Below the pieces are notes generated by a model. It was not told the origin of the DNA, did no database searches, and was given only the letters and a program-made list of their open reading frames with translations. Of a DNA stretch of 64,000 bases, positions 54,520-63,879 are shown piece after piece; the first letter of the stretch is position 1; every line of letters starts with the position of its first letter. Position numbers and translations under genes: made by a program. The stretch spans positions 186,808-250,807 of the forward strand of contig NZ_JARUQS010000002.1 in assembly GCF_029767755.1 (NCBI RefSeq), read 5' to 3'. The DNA is from Thiomicrorhabdus sp. zzn3 (GTDB lineage Bacteria > Pseudomonadota > Gammaproteobacteria > Thiomicrospirales > Thiomicrospiraceae).

Positions 54520-55494
54520 CTACTGAATCACTCGGTGTTGGATCAACTGTGGCAGTGCCGCTTGTTGAGTGCTCACTTCGACCAGTGGAATGTGCAGGGT
54601 TTGCAAGCGTTTTTGCAAAGCTTGCCAACGACTGACATAGTTGTGTCGGTAGCGACTGCGAATGGTTTTTTGTGCGCTGTTAAGCGGCAGAATGCGGTCG
54701 CTGAACCAGCCGCTGGTAAAGGAGAGCCACCCCTGTTGCGGCAGGTTTTTCTCCAACGGATCGTAAATGTGAATGGCGGTGATTTCCGCCTGTTTGCGCA
54801 GATTGCGCAACTGATCCAGGGTGGCGTCATTGAAGTTGAGCAGATCACCGATCAGGAAAATCTTGCTCCCCGGACGCAATTGACGGCTTAATTGTTGGCA
54901 GGCCTGTTGCCACGGTTCCGGTGTGGTGGTGCCGGGCTGTTTGAGCTGGTGTTGCAGATGTAGAGCTTGATGAAACCATTGCAGCAGCGTGCGTGATTGG
55001 CGTTTGGGCGCTATCCAGGCCTGTTGAGTTTGATTAAATGCCATGCCGCCGACTTGATCGTTTTGATGCAGCGCAATCCAGCCGAGCAGGGCGGCCACAT
55101 TCAGCGCTTGCGCCGCCTTAAGCTGTACGCGGCTGCCGAAAAACAGCGCGGGCGACTGTTCAGTCACCAACAACACCGGCTTTTCATGCTCTTCACTGAA
55201 GACCTTGGTATGCACTTTTTGCGTGCGCGCGCTGACGCGCCAGTCGATATGGCGAATGTCGTCACCGGGCTGGTATTGGCGTACTTCGCTGAAAATCATA
55301 CCGCTGCCTTTTCGCAGACTGGGATGACCGCCACTGGTTTGTTCCAGCACTTTTTGCTGGCTGTTAAGCTTATATTGCTTCACGTGAAACCTTAAAGCCA
55401 CTAAGTCGTCGAGCGAACTGTATAAAGAAGCCAAAGCTTCCTCAGAAGAAAGCGCTTTGGGCTGAATCTGCTCTTTGTGGTTTTGCTGGCTCAT
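54520..55494 (-). CDS. DUF58 protein
   Basis: A 324-residue cytoplasmic protein of the DUF58 family with the conserved core GMIFSEVRQYQPGDDIRHIDWRVSART near residue 65 and KVFSEEHEKPVLLVTEQS. DUF58 proteins have a degenerate VWA-like fold and partner with MoxR ATPases. The gene follows moxR by 20 bases. A parS-like variant (55376-55391) lies near its 5' end and two CAGGCCTG octamers (54899 and 55016) lie in its sequence. Confidence 0.9.
   Translation of the reverse strand: MSQQNHKEQIQPKALSSEEALASLYSSLDDLVALRFHVKQYKLNSQQKVLEQTSGGHPSLRKGSGMIFSEVRQYQPGDDIRHIDWRVSARTQKVHTKVFSEEHEKPVLLVTEQSPALFFGSRVQLKAAQALNVAALLGWIALHQNDQVGGMAFNQTQQAWIAPKRQSRTLLQWFHQALHLQHQLKQPGTTTPEPWQQACQQLSRQLRPGSKIFLIGDLLNFNDATLDQLRNLRKQAEITAIHIYDPLEKNLPQQGWLSFTSGWFSDRILPLNSAQKTIRSRYRHNYVSRWQALQKRLQTLHIPLVEVSTQQAALPQLIQHRVIQ
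55376..55391. promoter_or_regulatory. parS-like site 4 (inside DUF58 gene)
   Basis: TGCTTCACGTGAAACC matches the parS consensus at 14 of 16 positions, with a central 12-base palindrome TTCACGTGAA. It is identical to site 5 at 60408. Confidence 0.65.
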
Positions 55495-55514
55495 AGCGTT
55501 CCCGGATATGGCAC

Positions 55515-56486
55515 TTAGACAACGGCAACCAGTTGCAGCAGTTGATCGGTAATTTGATCCACGCTGATGCCTTCGGCTTCGGCTTCAAACGTCAGTAATA
55601 AACGATGGCGGAAAGTGTCGTGGACGACCGCCTGCACATCATCCGGGCTGACAAAATCTTTACCTTGCAGCCAAGCGTGGGCCCGTGCCCCGCGTGACAG
55701 TGCCAATGTGGCCCTCGGGCTGACGCCATAGGCGATGCGGCCGGCCAATTCCGTGTTATAGGCTTGTGGGTTGCGTGTCGCCATCACCAATTCCACCAGA
55801 TAGGTTTTGACTGCATCGGCCATATGCAGGTTTAGGATCGCTTCGCGGGCGGCAAACAAATCCTGTTGTGTCAGGTGTTCACCCTCTTCTTCCTGTTGGC
55901 TACGGGCTTCCTGTTCCACCAGCTCCAAGATCTCATATTCGCTCTCAGCCGTTGGGTAGTCGATTTTGACGTGGAACATGAAACGGTCCAGTTGCGCTTC
56001 CGGCAGCGGATAGGTGCCTTCCTGTTCCAGTGGGTTTTGGGTGGCCATGACCATAAATAGTTTATCCATTGGCAGGGTACGCTTGCCGATACTCACCTGA
56101 CCTTCCGCCATGGCTTCCAGAAGGGCGGATTGGACTTTGGCCGGAGCACGGTTGATTTCGTCGGCGAGAATCAGGTTGTGAAAAATCGGCCCGGACTGGA
56201 ATTCGAAAGTGCCGGTTTCCGGACGATAAACCTCGGTACCGGTGATATCGGAAGGTAGCAGGTCCGGGGTGAACTGAATACGGTGGAAGCTGCCCTCTAG
56301 GTGTTTGGCCAGTACCTTGATCGCTTTGGTTTTGGCCAGGCCTGGCGGCCCCTCGACCAACAAGTGACCATCGGAGAGCAAGGCAATCAACATCCGTGCG
56401 GTGAGGTGCGGCTGGCCGATGATGTGACGGTTAATCTGATCTTGCAGTGATTGAAAACGCTGGGCGAGTAAGGCATTAGAGTCCAT
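55515..56486 (-). CDS. MoxR-family AAA+ ATPase
   Basis: A 323-residue AAA+ chaperone-like ATPase. Walker A is GPPGLAKTK (near residue 40), Walker B is LILADEINRAP, sensor 1 is VMATQNPLEQEGTYPLPEAQLDRFMF, and the C-terminal lid has YGVSPRATLALSRGARA. MoxR proteins insert metals or assemble enzyme complexes with VWA partners, here encoded downstream. It is the first gene of the operon; its promoter lies in the 180 bases up to the chemoreceptor gene. Confidence 0.93.
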   Translation of the reverse strand: MDSNALLAQRFQSLQDQINRHIIGQPHLTARMLIALLSDGHLLVEGPPGLAKTKAIKVLAKHLEGSFHRIQFTPDLLPSDITGTEVYRPETGTFEFQSGPIFHNLILADEINRAPAKVQSALLEAMAEGQVSIGKRTLPMDKLFMVMATQNPLEQEGTYPLPEAQLDRFMFHVKIDYPTAESEYEILELVEQEARSQQEEEGEHLTQQDLFAAREAILNLHMADAVKTYLVELVMATRNPQAYNTELAGRIAYGVSPRATLALSRGARAHAWLQGKDFVSPDDVQAVVHDTFRHRLLLTFEAEAEGISVDQITDQLLQLVAVV

Positions 56487-56667
56487 AGTAAACCGTTTGA
56501 GTCCATGATGGGTTGGTGATTAAGGATTCTCTATTATAGCCAAAGGTTTTAGCTGTCGTGTAGTGACTCATTGAACAGAGTATTGAGTTGTTATTCAGGA
56601 GGGTGAAATAAAGGAGTTGAAGAGAGAAGGGTGGGCCAACTTGGCGTTGAGTTGGCCCGGCTGAACC

Positions 56668-59112
56668 TTATTTTTTAGGAAGCAGTTTGCTGGTATCGAT
56701 CTTAAAAGAGCCGATCAGTTCCACTAGGTGGCCTATCTCATCGTTCATACGTTGAGTGTCCTGGGCCACATTTTCCACCAGTGCGGCATTTTGTTGGGTG
56801 TCGCTGTCCATGGAACTGATGGCCTGGTTGATCTGACCTATGCCCAGAGACTGCTCCTCTGCAGCGCGGCTGATCTCTTCAACCATTTCTGACACCGAGC
56901 CAACACGCTGGTTGATCTGCTTTAGCATGGCACCGGATTGTTCAGTCAATTCGGTTCCCTGGTTGATTTGAGCTGTGGTGTCGGCAACCAGTGCGGCAAT
57001 TTCGCGGGCCGCTTCGGTAGAGCGCTGAGCCAGTGCACGCACTTCGCCGGCGACCACGGCAAACCCGCGTCCGTGTTCGCCGGCACGGGCGGCTTCTACT
57101 GCGGCATTCAAAGCCAGCAAATTGGTTTGGAAGGCAATGCTGTCAATGAGATTGGTGATGTCCGAAATCTTGGCGCTGGCAGCATGAATACCTTCAATCG
57201 CAACCAGTGCTTTTTGCATGACCAGCTCGCCCTGGTTGGCTTCTTCTTTTGCTTGGGTGGATAAAAGATTCGCTTCTTTGGCGTTATTCAAGGAGTTGTG
57301 CACTGTAGAGGTGATTTCCTCCATAGAAGCGGCGGTTTCTTCCAGTGAAGCCGCCTGGCTTTGGGTGCGCTGATTGAGGTGTTCATTGCCGTTTGCCAAC
57401 TGCTGGATATTGGCCAGAGCCGACTCCGACGTGGTTTTGATGTCGATAAAAATCGTAGCAATATTGTTTAGCGCGGTATTAATCGTTTCCTGCAGGGTCG
57501 CCAGCTCCCCTTTGTAATCGCCGGTGACATGCGCGGTTAAGTCGCCTTCAATCAAATTGGTGAGGCTGCCATTAAAGCTGGAGAAACCGGTTTTGAGATT
57601 GTTCAGAGCAAGGTTAATGCTCTCTTTCAGGGTGTTCAAATCCCCGCTGAGTTCAATTTGAATCGGGTGCGAGAAGTCGGAATCCGCCATGTAGGCAGCG
57701 ACTTGGTTAATTTCAGAAATAGCCCCATTCAACGCGTTCAAAGTCATATGAGCGTTGTCAATCGCTTCTTTAAAGGCGCCTTTGGCGTTACTGTTAACGG
57801 CAATTTGCGCGCTGAAATCCGCACGCCCTAAAGCGGTTAACGCACTCCCCAGGCTTTGCATGGTGGATTCCAAAGTATCCGCGCTCTGGTTAATAGAACG
57901 TTTTAGCACATCCAGATCGCCAACGGCCTCCATTTGCATACGTTGGGTTAAATCACCATTGCCGATGGCCTCCATGGTCTGCGATGTTTGTTGCAGTACC
58001 TGCTGAGTGTTTTCGAGTAACTGGTTGAAATCGCGCGACATGGTAGCAATTTCGTCTTTGGAATCTGAAACCGGGGCTCGGGCGGAAAAATCCCCTTGGC
58101 GGGTGACGGTTTCCATTGTATTTTGCAAGTGGGTTACCGGCAGTAACACCAGTTTTCTGGTAGCCAAGACAATAGCAATGGCCATCAACAGGACAATACC
58201 GATCAGCAGACCGATCTCTTTTAAAAGAGTGGTCTTGGTGTTTTGCATCGCCGCATCCAGCTCTGCTGTTGACGTTCCCAGGATTTGCACACCAACCGTT
58301 TTGCCTTGAAGGTCTTGCACTTCGAGTAATGTAATCAGTAATCCGTCTTGCACGAGCCAGCTTTGTTTTTCCAGCGTTGGCCAATCGATTTTTTGGAGCA
58401 TTTGCACGGTTTCAGGGGTGAAGGCATTCATGCTGCCCAAAACATAATTGTGGAAACGGGTATTGTTTTTGGCTTTGGTGCTGATGGTAAGGGCGTAATC
58501 GTTGAGCAACAGGGCATAGTTCATATTGCGTTCTTTGTAACTGCGAGCCACACTCGCCATGCCCTGGATGAATTCAAGTGATCCGATATAGCGTCCTTCA
58601 TCAAATAGCGGAGTGATACCGCGTACAGCGAGGCCGGCGCGTCCGAGTTCCAGTACGCCAATCGCTTTTTTATTTTTGATGACTTCGGCAATACCGAAGC
58701 GGAAACTGGACAGGTCGTCACCGTGTTTTTCCGGATTCCAAGCGCGCAAAAAGGAATGGTTATCGGGGGTATGGATGTGAATTTTGACGTTTTTAAAACC
58801 GGTGTTGTCCGCATAGGTTTGCTTAACCTTACTGAGTGCTTCCAGTACCGCAGGTCGATCCTGTTTCACTACGGATTCAATCAACTGCTTATTGGAGGAA
58901 AAAGCGACGGCATTGGTAATGCCCACGGCCTTTTTAGTTTCCATACTGCGTTGCATATCCATACGCAGTTCTTTCGCGAGCTGAGAGGCGGTTTTCTGAT
59001 AGGACTCATCGAGTTTGACGTATTCATTGATGCCCAGTCCGACAATCACGGTTGTGGAAATCAAGGCAATGATCAGCAGTATTTTGGATTGCAGTCCAAG
59101 CGACTTAAACAT
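56668..59112 (-). CDS. Methyl-accepting chemotaxis protein
   Basis: An 814-residue chemoreceptor. An N-terminal membrane helix (about 10-28) and a second (about 298-318, [16 protein letters not shown]) enclose a periplasmic double-Cache-like sensor. HAMP and several HAMP-like repeats follow (about 320-560), then the cytoplasmic signalling hairpin with [38 protein letters not shown] near residue 690. No terminal NWETF-type pentapeptide for CheR/CheB is present (it ends KLLPKK). Its ligand is unknown. It is monocistronic with an AT-rich upstream region. Confidence 0.93.
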   Translation of the reverse strand: MFKSLGLQSKILLIIALISTTVIVGLGINEYVKLDESYQKTASQLAKELRMDMQRSMETKKAVGITNAVAFSSNKQLIESVVKQDRPAVLEALSKVKQTYADNTGFKNVKIHIHTPDNHSFLRAWNPEKHGDDLSSFRFGIAEVIKNKKAIGVLELGRAGLAVRGITPLFDEGRYIGSLEFIQGMASVARSYKERNMNYALLLNDYALTISTKAKNNTRFHNYVLGSMNAFTPETVQMLQKIDWPTLEKQSWLVQDGLLITLLEVQDLQGKTVGVQILGTSTAELDAAMQNTKTTLLKEIGLLIGIVLLMAIAIVLATRKLVLLPVTHLQNTMETVTRQGDFSARAPVSDSKDEIATMSRDFNQLLENTQQVLQQTSQTMEAIGNGDLTQRMQMEAVGDLDVLKRSINQSADTLESTMQSLGSALTALGRADFSAQIAVNSNAKGAFKEAIDNAHMTLNALNGAISEINQVAAYMADSDFSHPIQIELSGDLNTLKESINLALNNLKTGFSSFNGSLTNLIEGDLTAHVTGDYKGELATLQETINTALNNIATIFIDIKTTSESALANIQQLANGNEHLNQRTQSQAASLEETAASMEEITSTVHNSLNNAKEANLLSTQAKEEANQGELVMQKALVAIEGIHAASAKISDITNLIDSIAFQTNLLALNAAVEAARAGEHGRGFAVVAGEVRALAQRSTEAAREIAALVADTTAQINQGTELTEQSGAMLKQINQRVGSVSEMVEEISRAAEEQSLGIGQINQAISSMDSDTQQNAALVENVAQDTQRMNDEIGHLVELIGSFKIDTSKLLPKK

Positions 59113-59425
59113 GGCGGCACCCCCGTTGGCTCGCGGTGTTTGTATATGACGGTTTTATGAAAGATTTAAGGCCGCAAAAACTAACACATTAGAATTTGTT
59201 TGACAATGATCGGTCTTTAATAACGGTATTGTATATAAATAGCACAACTATTGTATATTAAAGTGAAGAATAAACACATTCGTTTTAATGGGGATAGCAA
59301 GAAAACTTATAGGTTAAACCAATAGGTGAGTCGATTGCTTAAAAGTCAAAAATGATATTGAGTGTGAGAGCGGGTTGTGCCAGTCATCAACAACCCGACC
59401 GGCATCAGATCGGCCTAAGTCAAAA
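59113..59425. other. Gene-free gap between cmoB and the chemoreceptor
   Basis: AT-rich promoter region for the chemoreceptor gene, with one inverted repeat (CGGGTTGT at 59371-59378 and ACAACCCG at 59390-59397, loop 11 bases) just after the cmoB stop. It has no T-run. No gene is seen. Confidence 0.6.
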
Positions 59426-60415
59426 TTAAGCCGGCTTATTGGCGACCATGACCGCACGCAATGGCGCAGGATAACCCTCGATGGTTTTATTGGGATCTTC
59501 CGGATCCAGGAAATCGGGTAGAGAGTTCCACTGCATCCAGTCGGTCGGTCGCTGTTCTTCGGTTGAGGTTTGATTAAGATCGACACAGCGTACACGGTTA
59601 AACCCGCAACGCTCCATCCAGCGTTGAAGTTCCTCTACCGAAGGTAAAAACCAGACGTTACGCATCTGCGCATAGCGGTCTTCGGGCACCAACAGCTGGC
59701 CGTAAGTTTCCGGTACCACTAGGGTTTCCAAAACGAGCTCTCCACCGGGTTTGAGCTGATTTTTCAGATCCAGGATATGATCGATGGGTGAGCGGCGGTG
59801 GTAGAGCACGCCCATGGAGAACACGGTGTCAAAGACTCCGCCTTTAGCGGAAACCGGGAGTTGTTCTAACGTCAGTGGCAGGAAATAGGCTGGAACCGAT
59901 TCGCCGATAAAATGCTTAAGGGCTAAGAATTGGCTCATAAACAGCAGGCTGGGATCGACTCCCACCGCCAATTTGACCTTTTCGCCGGCCATGCGCCACA
60001 GGTGATAGCCGCTACCGCAGCCGATATCAAGCACGCGTTTGCCTTCCAGTGGACTCAGGTGGGGACGGACTCGATCCCATTTCCAATCCGAACGCCATTC
60101 AGTTTCGATATGGATGCCGTGGATGTTGAACGGGCCCTTACGCCACGGCATTAAGATGCGCAAGGCACTTTCCAGCTGGGCTTTGTGGCCAGCATCCAAT
60201 GTGTCTTGGCCGGCACGTACGACTGATTCATTGAGTTCAAACGGCTGATCGCTTGGAAAGTCATAGAGGATTTCCAGAGCCGCCAGCCAACGGGGCAGGT
60301 TTCCATTGCCTTGCGGGTGAAGTGCCGTGTCAATCAGAGCCGGAAGTTGCTGTTTCCACTCCTCAAAACGAGAGTCACCGAGTTTTTCCCAAAATGAATC
60401 GTAATGGTGCTTCAC
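59426..60415 (-). CDS. cmoB: tRNA U34 carboxymethyltransferase
   Basis: A 329-residue methyltransferase that transfers the carboxymethyl group of carboxy-SAM to 5-hydroxyuridine at tRNA position 34, making cmo5U. The SAM pocket is VLDIGCGSGYHLWRM near residue 120, with FSMGVLYHRRSPIDH downstream, typical of CmoB. The start is a GTG at 60415 with AGCAGG before it; this codon lies inside a parS-like palindrome. cmoA is encoded upstream on the same strand, separated by a long palindrome. Confidence 0.95.
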   Translation of the reverse strand: MKHHYDSFWEKLGDSRFEEWKQQLPALIDTALHPQGNGNLPRWLAALEILYDFPSDQPFELNESVVRAGQDTLDAGHKAQLESALRILMPWRKGPFNIHGIHIETEWRSDWKWDRVRPHLSPLEGKRVLDIGCGSGYHLWRMAGEKVKLAVGVDPSLLFMSQFLALKHFIGESVPAYFLPLTLEQLPVSAKGGVFDTVFSMGVLYHRRSPIDHILDLKNQLKPGGELVLETLVVPETYGQLLVPEDRYAQMRNVWFLPSVEELQRWMERCGFNRVRCVDLNQTSTEEQRPTDWMQWNSLPDFLDPEDPNKTIEGYPAPLRAVMVANKPA

Positions 60416-60423
60416 GTGAAACC
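60408..60423. promoter_or_regulatory. parS-like site 5 (cmoB start codon)
   Basis: TGCTTCACGTGAAACC matches parS at 14 of 16 positions and is identical to site 4. The GTG of cmoB (60415-60413) lies within it. Confidence 0.65.
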
Positions 60424-60512
60424 TGCTGTCTAGTTGAACAAAGGCGCTATTATAATTTTTGCGCTATGAGTTTCAAAGTTAGATTCCGTTCCATCTTGCC
60501 CGTTTTCTGAGG

Positions 60513-60546
60513 GCCATAAAATGAACAGGCCTGTTCATTTTATGGC
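60513..60546. repeat. 34-base perfect palindrome with CAGGCCTG centre
   Basis: Each 17-base arm (GCCATAAAATGAACAGG and its complement) is exact. It lies in the cmoA-cmoB gap and overlaps the cmoA stop (TGA 60537-60535). A hairpin of up to 15 pairs could act as terminator or RNA-processing element. Confidence 0.85.
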
Positions 60547-61278
60547 GATAAACGAGGCGAAATTATAGGCTTGGAACCAAATGCCGGCGGATTGGAAGCC
60601 GACGTTTTGCAAGCGTTGAATATGAAAGTCTGCGCTGTCACTGATCAAGACATTTTCCAGTGAACTGCGCTTCTGGCTGATTTCCAGTTCGGAATAACCA
60701 TTGGCGCGCTTGAATTGGAGATGAAGGTGTTCAATCGCCTGTTGCAGGTTGTTATCGTCAAAGTGGATCTTTTCCGAAAGAATCAAAATGCCGCCGGGTT
60801 TAAGACCGCGGTAAATTCGTGCCAACAAGGCTTCACGCAGTTCTGGATCGATAAACTGCAAGGTAAAGTTGATCACCACCACTGAGGCGTTTTCGATGCT
60901 GATCTCGTTAATGTCGGCACAACGCAGATCGACTTCGATCTCTGAGTGATAAGCGTGCAAATATTCCGAAGCGCGTTTGATCATGGCTTCGGAGTTGTCG
61001 ACAGCAATGATTTTGCAATTGGGTTGTTTCAGTTTACGGCGCATGGTCAGCGTCGCGGCGCCTAAAGAGCATCCCAGATCATAAAGATTGGAATCGGCCT
61101 GCGCGTATGTTTCGGTGAGTTCTCCAATACCGGTCAAAATGGTTTGATAGCCCGGTACGGAACGCTGGATCATGTCGGGGAAGACCGCGACTACCGATTC
61201 GTCAAACTGAAACGCCCCGACCGCTTCATGTGCTTCGGCGTAAATGGTGTCTTTCTGGGTAGGCAAAAGTTCTTTCAT
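60535..61278 (-). CDS. cmoA: Carboxy-S-adenosylmethionine synthase
   Basis: A 247-residue enzyme that makes carboxy-SAM from SAM and prephenate for CmoB. Family landmarks are FQFDESVVAVFPDMIQRSVPGY, the SAM pocket YDLGCSLGAATLTMRRKL, IIAVDNSEAMI and VVINFTLQFI. Its length matches E. coli CmoA. It is the first gene of the cmoA-cmoB pair, with 119 bases between them holding a long palindrome. Confidence 0.95.
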   Translation of the reverse strand: MKELLPTQKDTIYAEAHEAVGAFQFDESVVAVFPDMIQRSVPGYQTILTGIGELTETYAQADSNLYDLGCSLGAATLTMRRKLKQPNCKIIAVDNSEAMIKRASEYLHAYHSEIEVDLRCADINEISIENASVVVINFTLQFIDPELREALLARIYRGLKPGGILILSEKIHFDDNNLQQAIEHLHLQFKRANGYSELEISQKRSSLENVLISDSADFHIQRLQNVGFQSAGIWFQAYNFASFIAIK

Positions 61279-61372
61279 CAGAAGCTCTTGTAGAAGAGTG
61301 AAACAAGGCCATTATTGTACTGCAATTTGCTTGCTGGGTTGAAAGTGGCGTTAACGGAGGGATCCGTTTGGA

Positions 61373-62572
61373 TCAGGCCAAGTAGTTGCGTTTGTTGGCG
61401 GTCACTTTTGCCAGGTAGTTGCGGGCTTCGGCGTAAGTCAGTCGGGTGCGCAAATGGTGATAGACCTGCTGGCTGGTCATGCGATTGATTTTATCCAGTG
61501 CCCGTTGGCGATGACGATCAAAGCTACGTAACACATTGCCACTGCCGGTGTTATAGGCCGCAATCACGCAGTATTCCTGTGATTGGCGGTTACGGATGCC
61601 GGACAGGTAGCGATCGAACAGAATGGAGAGATAAGCGGTACCGTATTCGATATTGTGCGACGGGTTGAACAAAGTCTGCTTACTTGGCATGCCGTCACGT
61701 TGATGCAGTTTGCGGTGCACATCCCGCCCTGCGGTACTGGGTACAATCTGCATGAGTCCATAAGCCGGCGCCGAACTGACCGCGTAGGGGTTAAATGCAC
61801 TTTCTGTTTCAATAATGCCATAGATCAGAGCGGGTTCTATATTAAAACGTCGCGCCTGGCGCATCACGTCTGCCTGATAGCGAAGTTGTTGTTTGCCTTG
61901 ATAGTTTTGAACCATGTCAAAGTCCACCGCATGGCGAGTTTTACCCTGGCTCTGGTAGACGTTATAGCGATGGCGAAGCAGGTAGTCGGCAAAGCGTCCG
62001 GCGCGCCACGCATAGCGTATGGCTTTGCCATCCTGATCCTGCACCAGGTTGTGCAGAAACGGTGTCTTTCCCGGTTTGGCTGGCTGAGTGTTAAACAAGT
62101 CTATCTGACTGGGATCTTGCGGGGTCAGCAGAGTGTTGATGATGGCGTCTTTAAGGGCCTGTTTGCTGTTGTTTGTGACAAGCGTTTCCACGCGGATATG
62201 CCCGTTGGTGAAGTTGATCAGCGCCCGACTCTGATAGTGATCGGTGTATTTCACAAATTCTTTGGGAGTGGCAATGCGCTCTTCCCCCCATTCCTTACCG
62301 AGTTGAGTCAGAAATGAGGTCAGCTGCTGCCTAAGCAGGCCATCAACCGGAGGCACGCCGGTTCCCGGTATTTGGGCGGAAATTACTCCACTGACATTGC
62401 CGTTATAGAGTTGCTGGCTGGTGGTGAGGCCGCGACGTATTTCCGAAACGGTACAACCGGGAAGAATGGCTAAGCCACACAAAGCCGGTAGTGCCGAGAC
62501 ACACTGTTTTAGCCATTGGCGTCGAGGCAGCTCGCTGGTTGAGTGGTCAGTGGACCGGTTGGTTGAAGCCAC
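61373..62572 (-). CDS. mltC: Membrane-bound lytic transglycosylase C
   Basis: A 399-residue lipoprotein that cleaves peptidoglycan. The start is a GTG at 62572 after AAGGAGA. The N-terminus has a twin-arginine-like motif PRRQWLKQ (Arg17-Arg18) and a lipobox LPGC (Cys40). An MltC N-domain (about 50-215) is followed by a soluble lytic transglycosylase domain with catalytic Glu in IIETESAFNPYAVSSAPAYGLMQIVP, and YGTAYL and AAYNTGSGNV. It is probably cotranscribed with the upstream endonuclease. Confidence 0.93.
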   Translation of the reverse strand: MASTNRSTDHSTSELPRRQWLKQCVSALPALCGLAILPGCTVSEIRRGLTTSQQLYNGNVSGVISAQIPGTGVPPVDGLLRQQLTSFLTQLGKEWGEERIATPKEFVKYTDHYQSRALINFTNGHIRVETLVTNNSKQALKDAIINTLLTPQDPSQIDLFNTQPAKPGKTPFLHNLVQDQDGKAIRYAWRAGRFADYLLRHRYNVYQSQGKTRHAVDFDMVQNYQGKQQLRYQADVMRQARRFNIEPALIYGIIETESAFNPYAVSSAPAYGLMQIVPSTAGRDVHRKLHQRDGMPSKQTLFNPSHNIEYGTAYLSILFDRYLSGIRNRQSQEYCVIAAYNTGSGNVLRSFDRHRQRALDKINRMTSQQVYHHLRTRLTYAEARNYLAKVTANKRNYLA

Positions 62573-62610
62573 TCCGATCTCCTTAAGCGTTTAAGAGGGT
62601 TTCAGACATC

Positions 62611-63486
62611 TTAATAACGTGAAGGGCGTTGTGCAACTTCCTCAAGCCTCCAGGCCTCTGGTGTCGCGCTGCCTTCAATTCGATTTTCCAAATCATCCTG
62701 CAACTGGTGGAAAAAGTCCAAACCGGTACGCTGCTCGACTTCGTCAATGGTGGTGACAAAATTCAGCAAGCTGGCATTCGGTTTGGCATTTTGCGGAAAA
62801 ATAAACGCCAGTGCTTTGGGGGGGTGATCGGAGCTGCCAGGCTTCATCAAAATTTTATAAAACGCGTCGGGAATCGCTACGCGGCTGTTTTTGAGTGTTT
62901 TCGGTTGTGTGCTAAAAATCGGGCCGGTGACTACCCAGAATTCCCCATGCCATTGAGAAAAGTCATCGGCGATAACTTCTTCCAGTCGCTGCCAGCTTTT
63001 CTGGTTGAGTGTTGGCTTTTGTGGCGTGATGTTGGTCATTAAAAAAGTTTCGAGTTGCGCCGAGCGTCCGTAACGTGATGCGATCAGGTAGTTGGGCGCC
63101 ATATGACCGCGGTCGTAGCCGGAGCCGGTGTAATCCTCATGACGAATGTGCGACAGGGAGCGCCAGTCGGCTGAAAAGCCGGACGGGCGTTTGCCACTGG
63201 CGTAGCGTTTTTCACCTACTTTGTAGGTCACCCAGAGCGGGTTGGCCAATTTTTCGGAATAGCCGAGCATAAACCCTTGGTTACGCAGTACATGACTCCA
63301 ACTGTGGTTGGCCGGTTGGCTGGTGGCTTGAGGCAATCCCATATAACTCATCGCCGGGCGGGCGATGGAGACTTCGTAGCCATACCAGAGCGCGCCGGCA
63401 AGTAGCGTTATAAGGAGATATTTGGGGTGTTTGACCAGTGCTCGGGTCAGTGGACGCAAAAGGTGCAGCAGTTGTCTGGTACTCAT
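62611..63486 (-). CDS. Membrane-anchored DNA/RNA non-specific endonuclease
   Basis: A 291-residue protein with one N-terminal membrane helix (about 22-38, KYLLITLLAGALWYGYEV) and a beta-beta-alpha metal nuclease domain of the NucA/NucB type, with DRGHMAPN (Asp125-His128) and the Asn metal ligand in TNITPQKPTLNQKSW. Such enzymes cut DNA and RNA without sequence preference. Here it would act in the periplasm or on the membrane, perhaps in nutrient salvage or DNA uptake. mltC lies 38 bases downstream. It has no classical cleaved signal. Confidence 0.9.
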   Translation of the reverse strand: MSTRQLLHLLRPLTRALVKHPKYLLITLLAGALWYGYEVSIARPAMSYMGLPQATSQPANHSWSHVLRNQGFMLGYSEKLANPLWVTYKVGEKRYASGKRPSGFSADWRSLSHIRHEDYTGSGYDRGHMAPNYLIASRYGRSAQLETFLMTNITPQKPTLNQKSWQRLEEVIADDFSQWHGEFWVVTGPIFSTQPKTLKNSRVAIPDAFYKILMKPGSSDHPPKALAFIFPQNAKPNASLLNFVTTIDEVEQRTGLDFFHQLQDDLENRIEGSATPEAWRLEEVAQRPSRY

Positions 63487-63687
63487 GGGGGTGTTTAGAT
63501 TAAGGCTTAAAAAAGCGCCATTATATTGCGCTTAGGCGGCGAGTCAATCAATGACTGCGACAAGCTTAGGTGCGGTTTTCAAATACAGCCGTTCGCCTGG
63601 ATATGAAGCCATTTCTTGGCCTTAACTGCATTTTTAAAGGAAAACAGTGTTAATGTTAAACCCGATCTCTGAATTGTTACCGTAAGC
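63487..63687. other. Gap before the right-edge fragment
   Basis: A 200-base spacer upstream of the endonuclease gene and downstream of a short minus-strand frame. It should hold the endonuclease promoter; no motif stands out. Confidence 0.5.
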
Positions 63688-63879
63688 TTAACGGCCTGAA
63701 AAAGAGAAAGATAACTCTTCATCAAATCCCGTAATTTTTACATATTCGATATTGCCGTCAGTGTCGATAGTATATTGATGCGTTTCTGAAGAGATGAGGT
63801 TGTCAGAAGCATCGCCTGTAGTGTAGTCCAGTTGGAGTATGGCCTTGCCGATATAACCGTCTTTAATGGTCCAAGTCAC
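63688..63879 (-). pseudogene. Short unidentified coding fragment
   Basis: A 63-residue frame opening with GTG at 63879 and preceded too closely by AAAGGGG. The frame is open only back to a stop at about 63904. The peptide has a beta-rich, Asp/Thr-rich character (YTIDTDGNIEYVKITG), like the C-terminal part of a secreted or lipoprotein domain. It may be the remnant of a longer gene or a small real protein; no family was recognised. Confidence 0.35.

Noticed and set aside
61583-62317. 244-residue plus-strand open frame opposite mltC
   Set aside because: Antisense to mltC, with no recognisable motif and no ribosome site.
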